DNA from: Timema cristinae
Taxonomy: Eukaryota > Arthropoda > Insecta > Phasmatodea > Timematidae
Reading direction: 5' to 3'
Assembly (NCBI GenBank): GCA_039000515.1
Contig: JBCFYV010001001.1
Coordinates: forward strand, 3,750,742-3,814,741
DNA length: 64,000 nt
The notes beneath the pieces are model-generated. The model worked only from the letters and a program-made list of their open reading frames with translations, had not been told where the DNA came from and did no database searches. Of the stretch, positions 27,101 to 42,100 are shown in pieces. The translations under genes were made by a program, and so were the position numbers. Every line of letters starts with the position of its first letter. Position 1 is the first letter of the stretch.

Positions 27101-30100
27101 GACGACTACACTTAGGTTTAATTTATCTAAACAGTCAGCTGGGATAATGGCTGCTAGCAGATAGCTGGAAGATTGACAAACCTACTTTGAATATTCATCT
27201 AACCTAATGGTTCTCAAAGGGGGGACCATGATTTATCCTCTAGCGATCTCGCGAAAATATGAGGAATTTTATAATAAAGCTCACAAAAAAGTTTCAACTA
27301 ATTTAGTGTTTCTAAAGTAATTTTTTACTGAAGAGCATTTTTATATCACATACAATCTTTAATAAGGTTTTTCTTAGCTCATAGTACCTGGACATAAGGA
27401 TGTGTATATACCCTAAGTCTATCGCAATATATAAAAGATATATAAAATGGTGCCAATAAATATAGTAGATGTACCAAAGAGTGCTAATAAATATAAATTA
27501 TGTATAAAAGAGTGCCAAGAAATATATAGGATATACCAAAGGGTGTCGATTAATATAGGGGACATACTAAAGGTCGAAGAGGAATATATGGCACGTAACA
27601 AACGTTTAAACCTTGGTATAAGTTTGAAAAACATGGATTGAAACAAATGAAATACTTTTAGACATACAAATTAACGAGCGAATGTGTACCCTTTGGCTCT
27701 CCACCCTTAATTTCGAAGATAGCTCCATTCAGAACAAATTAAATTCATTTTATTTTAAACCAAACACATTTATAACCGGGACAACAGCTCTTTGTTACCT
27801 TTAACCCCACCAACTCAATGTTAATCTGTCGCGCAGGTGCGGATAAACTTGGAGGACTCCCCTGGTATCACCCTGGTGTCGGATTCGAGCACTGTGTTGT
27901 CCTGCGTGCAGGAGAAGACCACCCTGGTTCACAAGTTCCTCATCAGGGCTGCAGAACTGGGGGAGGTGAATGTCACTGTGACTGCAGCCGTGGATCCCGA
28001 ATATGAGGAAGCATGTGGACCAGAGCTAATCATCGGCACAAGGTGGTTGTTCATATGGACTGGGGCTCTCAAATAAATTAGCTGTAAGAATTGCTGATTG
28101 TCAAAGGGTTTGAGTTTACTATGGGTATACTGTAGGGATCCAATATCCCTACTCTGTCCGGATATCAGACACGAGGAGAATTGAAAGTGTTAATCAGGGG
28201 TAAGTGACATGGCTAGACGATTAACTACATTGAACAACACAACTGTGAGAACTGCGAGTGTTATGAATAAATTCTTTATCTTCTATCTTGGTTAAATGTT
28301 ATCAAATATATTCACTTTCAATAATGTCGTAAGCTGATGTTCTGGGGTAAGAAGGAGTTAATGGCAACATCAACAAGCCAGCGTTGTTGAATTTATCTTG
28401 TATCTAAGGAAATATTGACTACACTAAAACAAGAGAATTACAAGGCTGTTTCCCCTCAGAGATTATTTCCATCGTAGTCAGTTTATTGTCACTATGATGG
28501 TAGTTATTACAGTGGAGGAACTGGTTCTTGTCATGGGTAAGGTCACGCTGGTCGTCATAAGTGTAATATTGCTTAGAGTGCTCAGGTGCATTGAATTAAG
28601 ATGCAACCCCTTCACTATATAGCTTTAAATTCACCCAAGCAGGCAACGTCGTTGAAACTAAATTATTATTCTTTTGACAGGGTTGCCATTGGTATATTCT
28701 GTCGTTTTTATCTCTGAGCTAAGAGCTCGAGTTTGGGCTCAAATGTCGGTCATATGACCGAGATTTTTTTCAATTCTTTCCCCATGCAAGTGCTAGTGCA
28801 TTTGATTAAAATACGCCTTACTCATACTTTGTCCTCAAATGAATGCATGTTATGGATGGAATGCATGTCACATTAACATTTTCTTAAATATATTCGTATT
28901 CTAATTTCAGCAAGCACATATATGTTCATAGTATATGTTATTATTCTCTTTAAGGGACGTCTTGGTAAAATCTATCCTTGTGAAACCTGAGGGATTCCCA
29001 GTAGAAGTGACCAAGTCATCCTTCATGTGCCCGACGGGTGAGTGAAGCACCGGAATTAATTGTCGCAGCAGACTATTTTCATCACTTTAATTGAGATTTG
29101 GCTTAAATTTATTAAATTAGAAAGGTTTCTTTTTTTGATCAAGATAAATCATACTTTGTCACTTAGGTTTATATTTTTGCTATTTTCGGGTTATCGTCTA
29201 TACAAATCTACCATGAGTAAATTACTTTAGGTGCCACTGATATACTATATTAAAACATACAAGCGACTTGTATTGTTATTTTTACATTTGGCATCTTAAA
29301 CACATTTGGTAGTATATATATTTAAAATGTAATGGCAGTGACATGGTTGGATACACTTTGCACATCCCCTTTCCTCGAATTTGAGGAAGGGATTAAGGGT
29401 CTCTCCATTGAATTGGCGAGTAAATAAAAAGTTCACTGAATGTAAGAGGGGCTCTTACATTCATTATTTTTAACATACAAGTGTAGTTTCATTATCGATT
29501 CTTCCAAACCCTCACATATCTATGCCCTTTGAATTACCTTAGATTTCTGGTCAGATTTGCCTTCTCTTTCATTTGTTTTAAATTTGTATATTATTTTACT
29601 CTATTTGACGCCTTTGTGTCTAACAGGCACTGTTTTTAGTCGATTGGATCGAATATCTGTGCGTGTGTGGGGTTTTCATGTGAAATCAAAGTACGTCAGA
29701 TCGACTGATTGTCGACCAGTTTTGATTTAATATGAGCGTTTATGGAGTCCGTCAACGATGGTTTGACAGATTTGATGTCGTGCAGGTGTGCACTTTATCG
29801 CTTATTTCCAGTCCCACGCCGCATTCGATTAATCCATCTTGTGGTGGTTCTTATAGTCATCATGATTGTTGTCTTGCAGCTCTTTGAGGAACCACATCTG
29901 AGAGAATTGGTCACGTTGTAGGAGACAATGTTTAGTCCAGGTCTTTCTCGGTTTCCTTTTTGGGTTTGTTTGGAAGGCATTAAGCCGCTATAGCAGTTGC
30001 CGCCTCTTTTCTCATCCCACTCATTGCCATAAAACACATCCTTTTTACCTCTAAAACACTTTTTCAAACTTCAAACAAACCTTGCACAATTTCCACACAC

Positions 30101-33100
30101 TAATAGCAAGCAAATAGCCCCAACACAACACCACTCTGATGTCTGTAGTTAGCTGAAGGTGATTGATGTCAACAGACCGTGGTTTGTGCGTGTCAAACCA
30201 ATTTGCCGTCATACTAGTGAGTAGCCGTTGTCTAAAGGAAATTTAAGCGTGTATGGCTAGCTTAAGTAGTGGTTAGCTTCATCATGACTGAGTTGTTCGC
30301 TTACATTTACCTCACATGATGTTGCGCAGAGATTTCTAACGACACGAGCATGTTGTGGAGCATAGACCTGCCTGAGGACGTTGTCAAAGACTCCGCTAGA
30401 GCGCAGATCAGCGCCGTGGCTGACCTCATGGGACCGACACTACAGGTAACCTCCCTCGCATGGCTTGAAGTACCATTTTATAGTATGAACCTTAGCTGAC
30501 AGCTATAAAGCTACTAGATCTACTTTCATTTATTCATACGTCAAGTCATGTGATCTGCAAATGTCACTTTAGATAGATAATAACAATAGTTATAAAATAA
30601 CAATAATAACAATAATAATAATAGTGTAAAATGTTATCAATGTTTCCATAAAAAAAATTATAATTTATATACTAGCGTAAATAGTTCGTGTATCTTAGTT
30701 GTATTAAACATGAATACACTATTATCTAAAAATATAATGGATTACTTTAATTATTTCTCCTCTAGGATTAGCTTGTCACTATTTTATCAATTTTAAAGTT
30801 GACATCCTCATCTTCACACCAACCATGGGAATATTAAAAAGTTAAATTAAAAAATAATCGTATTTTAAATTCGAAAATCTTCATGCCGCTAATATGAAGC
30901 GTCAAATTTAATATATACAGATGTTTGGAAACTCATAGCCCAAACTGCACGTAATATAGCTTGTTTGAACCAAAGTAATATAAAATATCCATATACTTAC
31001 AACTTGAAAACTATGCAAATACATTAAATTGTATTCAAAGTTTCGACGTACAGCGCCGGGAGAGCAAAGCTGTTCAAGCATTCGTGTACAACAGGTTGCG
31101 TAGGAATTATTCACGCGATACTACACACCTAAACATCTTGAAGTATGGCAGCAGAACATACCACAATTAATAGTAAACAACACACCAGTCAATATAGAAA
31201 TGCGAATATGTTTTGAGAGTCATAATTAACGGTCCTACATCACAGTGAGTACTTGCCATTATTACATATGCAGTACTGCGTGCCTTACTCATATGCAACT
31301 TGTTGCACACGCATGCTTGAACAGCTTTACTCTCCCGGCGTTGTACGTTGAAACTTGGAACACAATTTGATGGTACTAACATAGTTTTCCAGATGTAAGT
31401 GTATAGGATTTTGTATTACTTTTGTGACCTGGTGGTCTAGGGGTAAGGTGTCGGACTTCTGTGCTGGGGTCCGGGGTTCAATCCTCGGTGCCCGGCACAG
31501 ATTTATCTGATTACCAAACTCTTCCTTCACCTCTGACAAGACAATTTGTGAATGTGGGGAATGCCAGGCCTCCACCGTGGTTCGGATTCCACGTTAAACT
31601 GTAGGTCCTCCATTTCATCTCACAATCACCCTACCATTACACATTAGCGTAAGTGCGTATAACCCGAACGGGTAGTAAGACACGGTGCTAATAATAATGA
31701 TGTATTACTTTTGGTTCAAACAAGCTGTTTGTGCAGTTTGGGCTATGAGTTTCCAAACACCTTGTGTATACATACACAATTATGGGACAGATACACCTCA
31801 AGATAACATGGTATAACTAAACTATGTGATCAGGTAAGTCACTAGCCTGTCAGTTGAAGCAACTCCCTCCTCCACGATCCTGAAACTTTCTATTCTCTCT
31901 CAGCTCCTGAATGGATGGCTTGTTAATTTCCCGCAGAATTTCCTTCCCACCATATTTTCACCTTTTCCTAGGTCTACCAACCGGTCCTACCCTCAGGTAT
32001 ACAGTACCATCTCCTCCTTGTGATGTATCCTCACCCATCCTCTCAACATCTAAGCTATGACCCCTCTTTTCTCCTCAACACACTGTAATTCCAACTCCTG
32101 CACTTATTTTATCGTCTCTAAATTTGTACAACCTTGTCACATTCATTATTGATCTCAGAGTCTCCTTTTTCGCTGTTTGTATCCTGCTCCTATCTACATT
32201 GTCAGTGATCATGTTTGCTCAATCTAATATAATTATTTACTATCTATATTAATAAAATGAAGAGTTTGTGTATTTGTCACGAGCGTTACACGATATCTAT
32301 TGCACAGAGGTCTGAAATTTAAAAATTAATAGCCCCCGTGCACCTAAATGCTAGACTTTTAAATTTTGATTTCATCCTTTAAATAAATAAAAAACCAGGT
32401 TGGAGGGGGGAAAAAATCTGTCTGTTTGAAGTAAAGAAAGGTGTTGCCCTGGGTACCCTCCGCAAACCATTGCATGATTACCCCGGGTACTTCTGCTAGT
32501 AGCTAATAAAACACATGTATTGTCGACATGATATTATTGTGTGTATTAAACGTTTTCCCGTATATTTGTTTGCCCTCAGAACCTCGATAACCTGGTTCAG
32601 CTGCCCATGGGCTGCGGAGAACAGAATATGATCCTGTTCGTACCAAACTTACATGTCATCAACTACTTGAACGTTAGCCAGCAAGAGAACCCGGTACTCA
32701 AAGCGGAGGCTGTTAAAAACATGGAAAAGGGTAAGAAAAAAAAAACATGTGACGAATTTTTCTCCTTGGAACTATGCAACAGTTCAGTGTTTTTAATACC
32801 TAAAAATTAGTAAAAATCAGTGTTTGCTTTATTTAGAGAAATTAGTTTCAAAAAAATTAAAATAATAAACAATCGGTGGACACATGGGCTAAGACGTAAG
32901 AATTGTCTTGTCTGATTTGCCAATTACTAGCTAGGAGGTTGGGGTCTGAATCTCGGTCAGGTTTACTGAGGGTATTTTTTCTAAATGCTTTTTCACTATT
33001 CCTTTTCGTAACTGCGGATACATTTTCTTTTAAATTCTATCATAATCCTCCTTGTCACATTAATGTGAGAACAATCAGATTATACGTTTGAGTCCACGTG

Positions 33101-36100
33101 ACTATCAACTTAGGCTCAAACACGCAGAAGGAGGGTTATTTGAAACACACTTGTGCATGACCCGGGGCAAATATGAATTCATTTTCATAAGTCCCGCATT
33201 CGTTTGTATGTAATTATCATGTGCGATGTTTATGTATCATTTATATATGCCGCTATACCATCCTCAAGATATCAAATAGTTATATACACATGCCACGATA
33301 CTATTCCTCCAGGATACCAGAGAGAGCTCAACTACCGTCACACGGACGGTTCCTATTCAGCATTCGGCAACTCGGACTCAAGTGGGTCCATGTGGCTGAC
33401 TGCCTTTGTGGTGAAATCCTTCGCTCAGGCCAGGACACACATATTTGTTGACGAGGACGACCTGAAGATGAGCATCAGGTGGATCACTAAGAAGCAACTG
33501 GAGAATGGTTGTTTCCCATTGGTGGGACAAGTCTTCCATAAGGACATGAAGGTAAGAGAGTGGTTGATGCAAGGCCTTAGCTCACGTTATGCAAGGGATC
33601 CCAGTGCTACCTTAAGCAGCCCTCCCCTTAGATAGAAAATATATATAGCTTATCCCAAATTAAATCCAACCAATTCCACCAAAAACGAACCATTCATCTT
33701 GATTTTATTATTAATCAAACATACCCCTTTTTATTTACACAAAATGCAACTGAAGGAATAAGTTTTGTAAGTGGCATTGTGCACCCAGCCTAGACCCCCA
33801 TTTTTGTAATTATGTCTTCTGTCTGCCTGTTTCCTTGTCCAAATTGAGTCCTCTAGAATGTTCTATCAGCAGCTTCCTTTTTTACTGTCTGAATCTTCAT
33901 CATCTTTTTTTCCTTGTCGTAGGTCATCCATTAGCTACATTCATCTTCCTGATCCCGTCTTCCTTTCACCTTGCCTTCTATGATGTCACTCAATAAGATA
34001 TTTATTATTATAATGTGACTCTTCCAGTTTGCCTTTCTTTGTAAAAAGAATGTTAGAATGGTTCCATTTCTTTTGACTCGTCTTATAAATTGTTCATTTG
34101 TCGACCTATCTGTTCCCTTTATTCTCTCTACTAGCCTCATAGTTTTTCAAATATATATTATTTGGTTTCTTCATGGTCCATTTCTTAGCGCCATACAAAG
34201 CGATACTCAAAATGTAGCACTTTATCAGTTTATTCCTCATCTCCAGGTCCAGTTTGTTAGTCAGTAACATCCTATTCTTGTTTAAAGCAGCCTTGGCCAT
34301 TGATATGTTTTGACTTTATCTCCCACGTCTGTCATAATTAAACTTCCTAAATATTTTAAATTTCTCGCTATAACCTTTAGTTAGCTAACCTTAGGTGTGT
34401 GGTGACCTAACGTGTGTACGTATTAAATTCTTTATTCACAAAAATCGGGGGAACAGATTAGAGCAATCTGTCAAAGATTATAACCTATTGTTTGAACAAA
34501 AGTGAACAAGTCTGACATACTACAAATCACTAACGTCAGTTGTTTTTCTCTCAACAAACCACCTCGTGTTATTATTATTATTATTGTTATTAGCAAGCAG
34601 GTGTTTTGCCGACTAGCAAAATTAACCAGTTGTACTAACGACTAATTCAAAGGGAATAAAGCTTAGTTTTGTAATATGTAAACCCTGAGTTGTAGGCCAT
34701 TGAGAGAATAATGGGAGGAAGGATTAGAAAAGAGTATAATGGGGTCCCTTTTAGTGGCATGTATACTCTTAGCTGCCGGGTCAACGAGTATATTCCAATT
34801 GTTGGAGTCCTTGCATTACATGGCGACTGAACCCACCCAAACTTCTCAAAAGTCTTAAGTGTACCTCTAGTCGTTGTATATTAGAAGTGTTGTGAGACTC
34901 CAAACTACAACTTGTTTAAACTAAGTAACTTTTATTCGATTTTCTAATAAATGGCTAAAATGGAATCGACACAGTTAATTGACGTTACATAATTTAACCC
35001 AATAAGCCATTCCTGACATATTTGCCCACGGGGTGAGCGTGTAGTGACAAAATTTAATTTTAAAATGATTTACTAGGATTTAAACACAGGGTGATTACTA
35101 TCTTGAGTATTCGTAGGAGTTTAAATAGCCTAAATACACGTTGAAAAATATTTGTTTCACGAGAATTGGACCCAAGGTTTTCGACTTATCACGTCATGTT
35201 TCAATTTTCAACCACGTGATTGTTATTATGTTGTCTTTGAACTGCACATTATCTCAAACAAATATAAATGTGGATATATCCTATACCAGGGAGGTTTGAC
35301 CAGCGACACGTCTTCAGCCGCCCTGACGGCCTACGTGCTAATATCCCTACTGGAGACTGGCCTGCCCTTAGCACCCTCCGTCGCTAGTAACGCCGTGTTC
35401 TGTCTCCATGGCGACAAGCAGCCTGACGTGTACACCTTGGCCCTCACCACCTACGCCTTCTCCTTGCTGGGCAACAGAACTCTCGCCGAGGAATCACTCA
35501 GACACCTTATGGGTGCGGCCACCATACAACAGGACCTCATCTGGTGGGAGAAACAAGGTGAGAATCACAGGGGGAAATGGGTGTAGTCTGACTACCCCTC
35601 GCTCTTCCATCCCTTGTATGTCATGATGGAGGCGGGGAGAGAGTGACACACGACACGAACGTAAGTTGAAGTTAGTTGTTTTATACTGGATCATGAAATA
35701 AACAATACCGTAGACTACGCTACTTCCTAGGTTACAAACTAAGCTATATCAACACATGTCCATGCCCCACGTGAACTAGGTGTGACGCCCCCGTTCTAAG
35801 AGATCCCCGTTTGTGTACCTGTTCTTAACCACTCACACACATCGTAGGTGTTAGTCCTCACACATAGGCATCGAGAGAGTCCCATCCCTATCATCCACAA
35901 GTGCCATCTTGAAGTGGTTAGCTTCGCACACCTGGTAAATAAACTAGAAGCAAAGTCCTGCCAAGAAAGAATGTATTCAGAGCTTCCTATATTCAGGGAG
36001 ATTGACTTAACATTGTTCTACATAAATGTGGATGAGATGAAATATGCATCTACATCTCAGTTTATCGTCATTATACTCTCATCCTGACTTCCTGTGTAAA

Positions 36101-39100
36101 AGTACAGTTATGTAGTAGTATCAGATATTTTACTAAGAAGCACGGCAAGTACTTCATAGGCATCAGCTAGGAATTTCTTAGAATCAAGTCCGATCCTCAT
36201 GTACAGGTTGTCATTTAACGAAGACTATTTCTAGAAGCATATAAATATAGATATCCACCGGATATAAGGTGCAAGCTCGTGAAATAAAAGTGGTAGTACT
36301 TAAAAATGCCTTGGCCTCTATGTGTGTATCTAGATACAAACTCATTGGCCTTGAACATCGAGACCACTGCCTATGGTATCTTGTCTCTCGTCAAACTGGG
36401 AGGTGAGAGGAACCTGATTGATGCTCTGAGAGCAGTACGGTGGATATCCAAACATAGGAATGCCAATGGAGGCTTTGTATCAACACAGGTGGGTGAGATA
36501 TTGATTATTATCTTATACTCTGAACGATATGCCGTTTATTTAGTTTGTTCAATGGATTTAGCTATTTGTGAACTGGTACCAAATCCCAGACCATTGGCAC
36601 TCTCAATTTTCCAACGACCATCCTCACCGCAATCCTCAAATATAACATGTTTCTCCAATTTAATTACAACCATTACTGACAATCTAAAGCTATAGCCAGG
36701 CGTGGAGATCTTTACCCATGATTGACATCCTAAATCCTCCTGAGTCTCATCCATTCTGACAGATTAAGGTTAGGAGGGCAGAAAAGGGAATCTTAACAAT
36801 ACCATTTTAGTCCCAACCCTCCCCTTCATCCAAATCATTAAAATACGTTTGTATACTCATGTTAGGATACAGTGGTCGCGTTAGAAGCTCTGACGAAGTA
36901 CGCTATGGCCGTCCCGTCCCGAGGCACGCACTTGAGCGTTCTGGTGGCCGCCACTGACCTGGAACACGTGTTCCACATCAGACAGCACGACAGACTTCTC
37001 CTCAAGCAACGTTGGTTGCCGACCCTACCAACACAGGTGGAGGTGGTGGCTGAGGGTGAAGGGTGCGCTCTAATACAGGTAAAACGAGAATTCGTGGGAA
37101 GAGGGTTGGTTGAAATAAGGGAACAGTCCTCATACATGTTGATTTTAGCATGCAATAATAATAGTACAATTTTTTTGTACGAGGCACGTCCAGAAAGTAA
37201 GAGTACTCAATTTTTTCTATTAAAAAAAATTGTATTTAAAACAAAATTACAGGATTGTGTTGGTAAATATGTCAGTTATTTCTCCACGTAGTTGCTTTTC
37301 CCGTTCTATGCAGATTGTGAGCAGTGGCACAAGCTTTTTGATGCCCTCCTCAAAGAATTATCCCGCCATCTCCTTCCAGTTCAGGACCTCTTGTTTCACC
37401 TTCTCGTAGGTTGAATTTTTTTTTTCCATCCATGCGAGTCTTCAGGGAGGTAAAAAGATGAAAGTCTGGAGGCACCAAGTCAGGGAAGTATGCGGGGTGG
37501 TTCAAAATGTCCTAACCGAATGAGTTCAAAAGCGCCTTGGTGGCGTTGGCCGTGTGCAGGCGGCGTTGTCGTGCAACAAACGCACTACCTTCATCAACAC
37601 TCCACTCAGTTTGTTTTGAATTGCTCTCTTGAGCTTTTTTAGGGTCTCACGGTATCGTGCTGCATTAATCGTTTCCCCCTGAGACAGAAATTCAATCAAA
37701 ATGATCCCTTTTCGGTCTCAAAACATAGTGGCCATGATTTTTTTTGCCCAAAATTGAGGTTTTGAATTTTTTGGCAGATGGGGAACTGGTGTGCCGCCAC
37801 TGTAATGACTGTCATTTTGTCTCGGGAGTGTAATGAGCCACCCAGGTTTCATCTCCAGTCACAATCGAGCTCAGAAAATCCTCATCTTCCAATTCAAATC
37901 GATCAAGGTACTCGCGAGCGCTTGCGACCCGATTCACTTTGTACTGCTCTGTCAGTTGTTTTGGGACCCATCTTGCGCACAATTGTCGGTATCCCAGCGT
38001 TTCTGTAATTGTTTCGTGTAAGATAGATCTGGAGAGGTGTGGAAACATTGCATAAATTTCATCCACTGTCAATCGGTGGTCTTCTCGAACAGTTTTCTCG
38101 ATTTTTTTGCGCCAATTCATTGGTCATAATGGAAGTTCTTCCACACCTCTGATCGTAATGAACATTCGTTCTGCCTTCATTAAACTCACGACACCACTTA
38201 AATACGTTCGTTCGGTTCATAACACCTTCGTTATAAACAGTTTTGATCCGTGAAAAAATTTCAGTCAGTGTTTTTTCCTCAGTGAGAAGGAACCTGATGA
38301 CAGCGCGCACCTCGCATTTGGCGGGATTCCTTATCGACATATTTCACCCAAACGGACACTACAAGGCGAGTTTTCATACTGACGAGGTCCGCCTGTGCTC
38401 GTTGTGTTCAGAAACCCCGGCCACCCACTACCTCTCAGTGTTGCAACCTTGGACAAACATTTCTCACAGTACGAGAGGGAAACCAGTACTTTTACTTTCG
38501 GGACGTGCCTCGTAAAGTACCTTATCTGACGGTTAGAAAAGGTACTAGATTTATTCTATCATATATTCATACGCCATGGCATGTGATCTGCAGCCGTCAC
38601 TTTTGACAGATAGCTTGTTCTCAATAGCCATAAATAAAAATAAAAAAATACAATAAAGTGTTACCAATATTGGCTGCAAAAATTTGTTTGTTTTTATAAA
38701 AGGCCCTTCCTATGAAAATTAGACTTTAATCAAATCTCTAGATTTTATAGTTGCAAGTCTCTAGAGAAATCTTGGACATGGCTTGGACCTTCCCCTCTGA
38801 ATATCGGGGTTGGGAGAGGAAGACAAGAAGCCACAAAAAGTTTCAGACTCATAGCTATCGACACTTCACATCCCTGGTCAGAGCAGCTGGGAGGGTCTTT
38901 CACAATCAATCTGGGGCATGTCGGAATATATATAATATTTTCGTCACAAAAGGGCAGTTGTTGGACCCGATTGTTTTATAAGAAAGGCTCTTGGTATGCT
39001 CCAGCCTACTACGAGTATCAAGACTATTTCAGTATACTCGACGTCGACGATTGTTTCTTTTGTTTGGTTATGAACAAGTGTTTGCATACTAATACCTGTG

Positions 39101-42100
39101 TTTAGCTGAATGAGAATGGGAATAGCATAGATATCTTAGTTTAGTCAAGACACAAAGTGACACCTGAGGCTCACTAACCATTCGAGTAATACTAACGTAG
39201 ATTAACTACGCTAATGTGGTAGATGTGAGGAAGGTGAAATTTAGAGTAAGTGTACTGAAATTTGGGTTGGAAGGAGAGGGGGAAATCATTTAGGAAAAAT
39301 CACCCTCAGTATACCTGGTCAGTATTTGAACCACCATCTTACCATCACCAGTAACTAAGACTAAATGATAATGAAATCTAGACCATGGATCAACTGAAAA
39401 AGGTATCTTCTATGCTACCTAAAAAGTTGTAAAATAAATCCTCTACTTTGGTCACAGTCGACCCTCAAGTACAACGTCCGAACGCCGTCGGGTAGCGATG
39501 CTTTCTCTCTGGAAGTAGAGACCGGTCCAGTCGCATCAGTAGACGAGTGCACCATGCAGAGGGTAGAGGTGTGTGTCAGCTACAGGCTCCCTGGACAGAT
39601 CTCCAACATGGCGGTCCTGGAGATAGCCATGGTGACTGGTTACAGGCCGGACAGGGATTCTCTGCACAAGCTGGATCAAGACACGGAACTAGGTGACTCA
39701 TTGGAGTAGTTTTTGGACAGGGATAGATCCTTAAGGATACTGGAGATTTAAGGATAAAAAAAAATTATGTTACGATATTTTTAAGTACCTATTTAAATAT
39801 ATAAATTTTTTGAATTTTGAATCAGATTTCTTTATAAATGTATTATTATTTGGTATCAACAATCGTGTCCATGTTCTCTGACCTTCACCAGCTTCCCTTG
39901 ATCTAAAACCCTTCAAGTTGAGGTCAAAGTTAATATGATGATATGTGTGTGTGTGTGTCAGATCTGAAGCGATGGGAAGAGGGTCGTGACCAGGTGAACT
40001 TTTACTTCGAGCAGCTGACCAACAGGAAGCAGTGTGTGGGGTTCTTGGTGGTACAAGAGGTCGAGGTGGACAATCCGGCACCGGCCCTTGTCAAACTATA
40101 CGATTACTACCAGCAGGAGCTCGTGATCAGCACGGTGAGTAGTCAAATTGGGAATTTTGTCAGGGTAAAGATGAATATTACCATCAGGAGCTTGTAATCG
40201 TCACGGTGAGTAGTCAAATGGGGAATTTTGTCAGGGTAAAGATGAATATTACCATCAGGAGCTTGTAATCGTCACGGTGAGTAGTCAAATGGGGAGTTTT
40301 GTCAGGGTAAAGATGAATATAACCATCAGGAGCTCGTGATCAGCACGGTGAGTAGTCAAATGGGGAGTTTTGTAAGGGTAAAGATGAATATTACCATCAG
40401 GAGCTTGTAATCATCACGGTGAATAGTTAAATGGGGAGTTTTGTCGGGGTAAAGATGAATATTACCATCTGGAGCTTGTAATCATCACGGTGAATAGTTG
40501 AATGGGGAGTTTTGTCAGGGTAAAGATGAATATTACTATCAAGAGCTTGTAATCATCACGGTGAATAGTCAAATGGGGAGTTTTGTCAGGGTAAAGTTGA
40601 ATATTACCATCAGGAGCTTGTAATCATCACGGTGAATAGTTAAATGGGGAGTTTTGTCAGGGTAAAGATGAATATAACCATCAGGAGCTCGTGATCAGCA
40701 CGGTGAGTAGTCAAATTGGGAATTTTGTCAGGGTAAAGATGAATATTACCATCAGGAGCTTGTAATCGTCACGGTGAGTAGTCAAATGGGGAATTTTGTC
40801 AGGGTAAAGATGAATATTACCATCAGGAGCTTGTAATCGTCACGGTGAGTAGTCAAATGGGGAGTTTTGTCAGGGTAAAGATGAATATAACCATCAGGAG
40901 CTCGTGATCAGCACGGTGAGTAGTCAAATGGGGAGTTTTGTCAGGGTAAAGATGAATATTACCATCAGGAGCTTGTAATCATCACGGTGAATAGTTAAAT
41001 GGGGAGTTTTGTCGGGGTAAAGATGAATATTACCATCAGGAGCTTGTAATCATCACGGTGAATAGTTAAATGGGGAGTTTTGTCAGGGTAAAGATGAATA
41101 TTACTATCAAGAGCTTGTAATCATCACGGTGAATAGTCAAATGGGGAGTTTTGTCAGGGTAAAGTTGAATATTACCATCAGGAGCTTGTAATCATCATGG
41201 TGAATAGTCAAATGGGGAGTTTTGTCAGGGTAAAGATGAATATTACCAGCATGAGCTTGTACCTAGCATGGTGACTAGTCAAAAAGCAGAAACTCCAAGC
41301 CAAACTTAAAATGTCCAACAATAGAAGACAAAGAGTGATGTTATTTTGGAAAAATTATACGCGGACAGCAGTTTGATTCCTAGATCTGGCTATATGTACC
41401 GATAACTCTACCAACTGATATATCCAAGTTGTCATCTCAATCGGCGTCACGCGACCATATCAACCTCCCAACGTACTCTTGAATGGTACCAGCACTTGCA
41501 CCTTTTTATGGAGGTCTCTTAGAAGGTGTTTGTTTTAATGCAACTCTCCTAAACTGCTGGCCTTTGCAAAGAACTCCAAAGTTTCAATGTAAATGTTGTA
41601 ACGCAAGGCGCTCTTTTAGTGAGCTGGGCGTAGCATTTGGCGGGTTGATTACGTTCTGAGGTTGATATAAAGAAGTATTAAGATATAAAGGATCTTCTTT
41701 CATCTAGTTAACTGGCAGACATGGTTATTTCTACAAGAATTATTGTACAGTAAACTGAGGCACTTTCAGGGACGAGTACCTGGATATCTCGGTTCTTAGA
41801 GCTGTCAGCGAGTAAAGGTAAAACTGTAGGACCGGGTGTCAAATTCACATGTGTAATTTTTTCTAAATTAACACCAAAACCCTCCATTATCTGAAAAAGG
41901 TGTTTGTTTGAGTAATTGTTGTTGTCGACAGAAATACAGCAGTGATATTGGTTGTAAGAGTGAGCGACTACCTCATCCTGAGCCTGGCGTACTGAACGGG
42001 AACATGGCGCTCTCTCAAGGATCAAAGGATGAAGAACTGATATCGAACACAGGACTTAGTGAGTTGGAGACACATTGCAAGACTGAAAATGTCACATACA

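Noticed and set aside
37180..38512. Functional transposase gene
   Set aside because: The transposase is split over several frames with stops.
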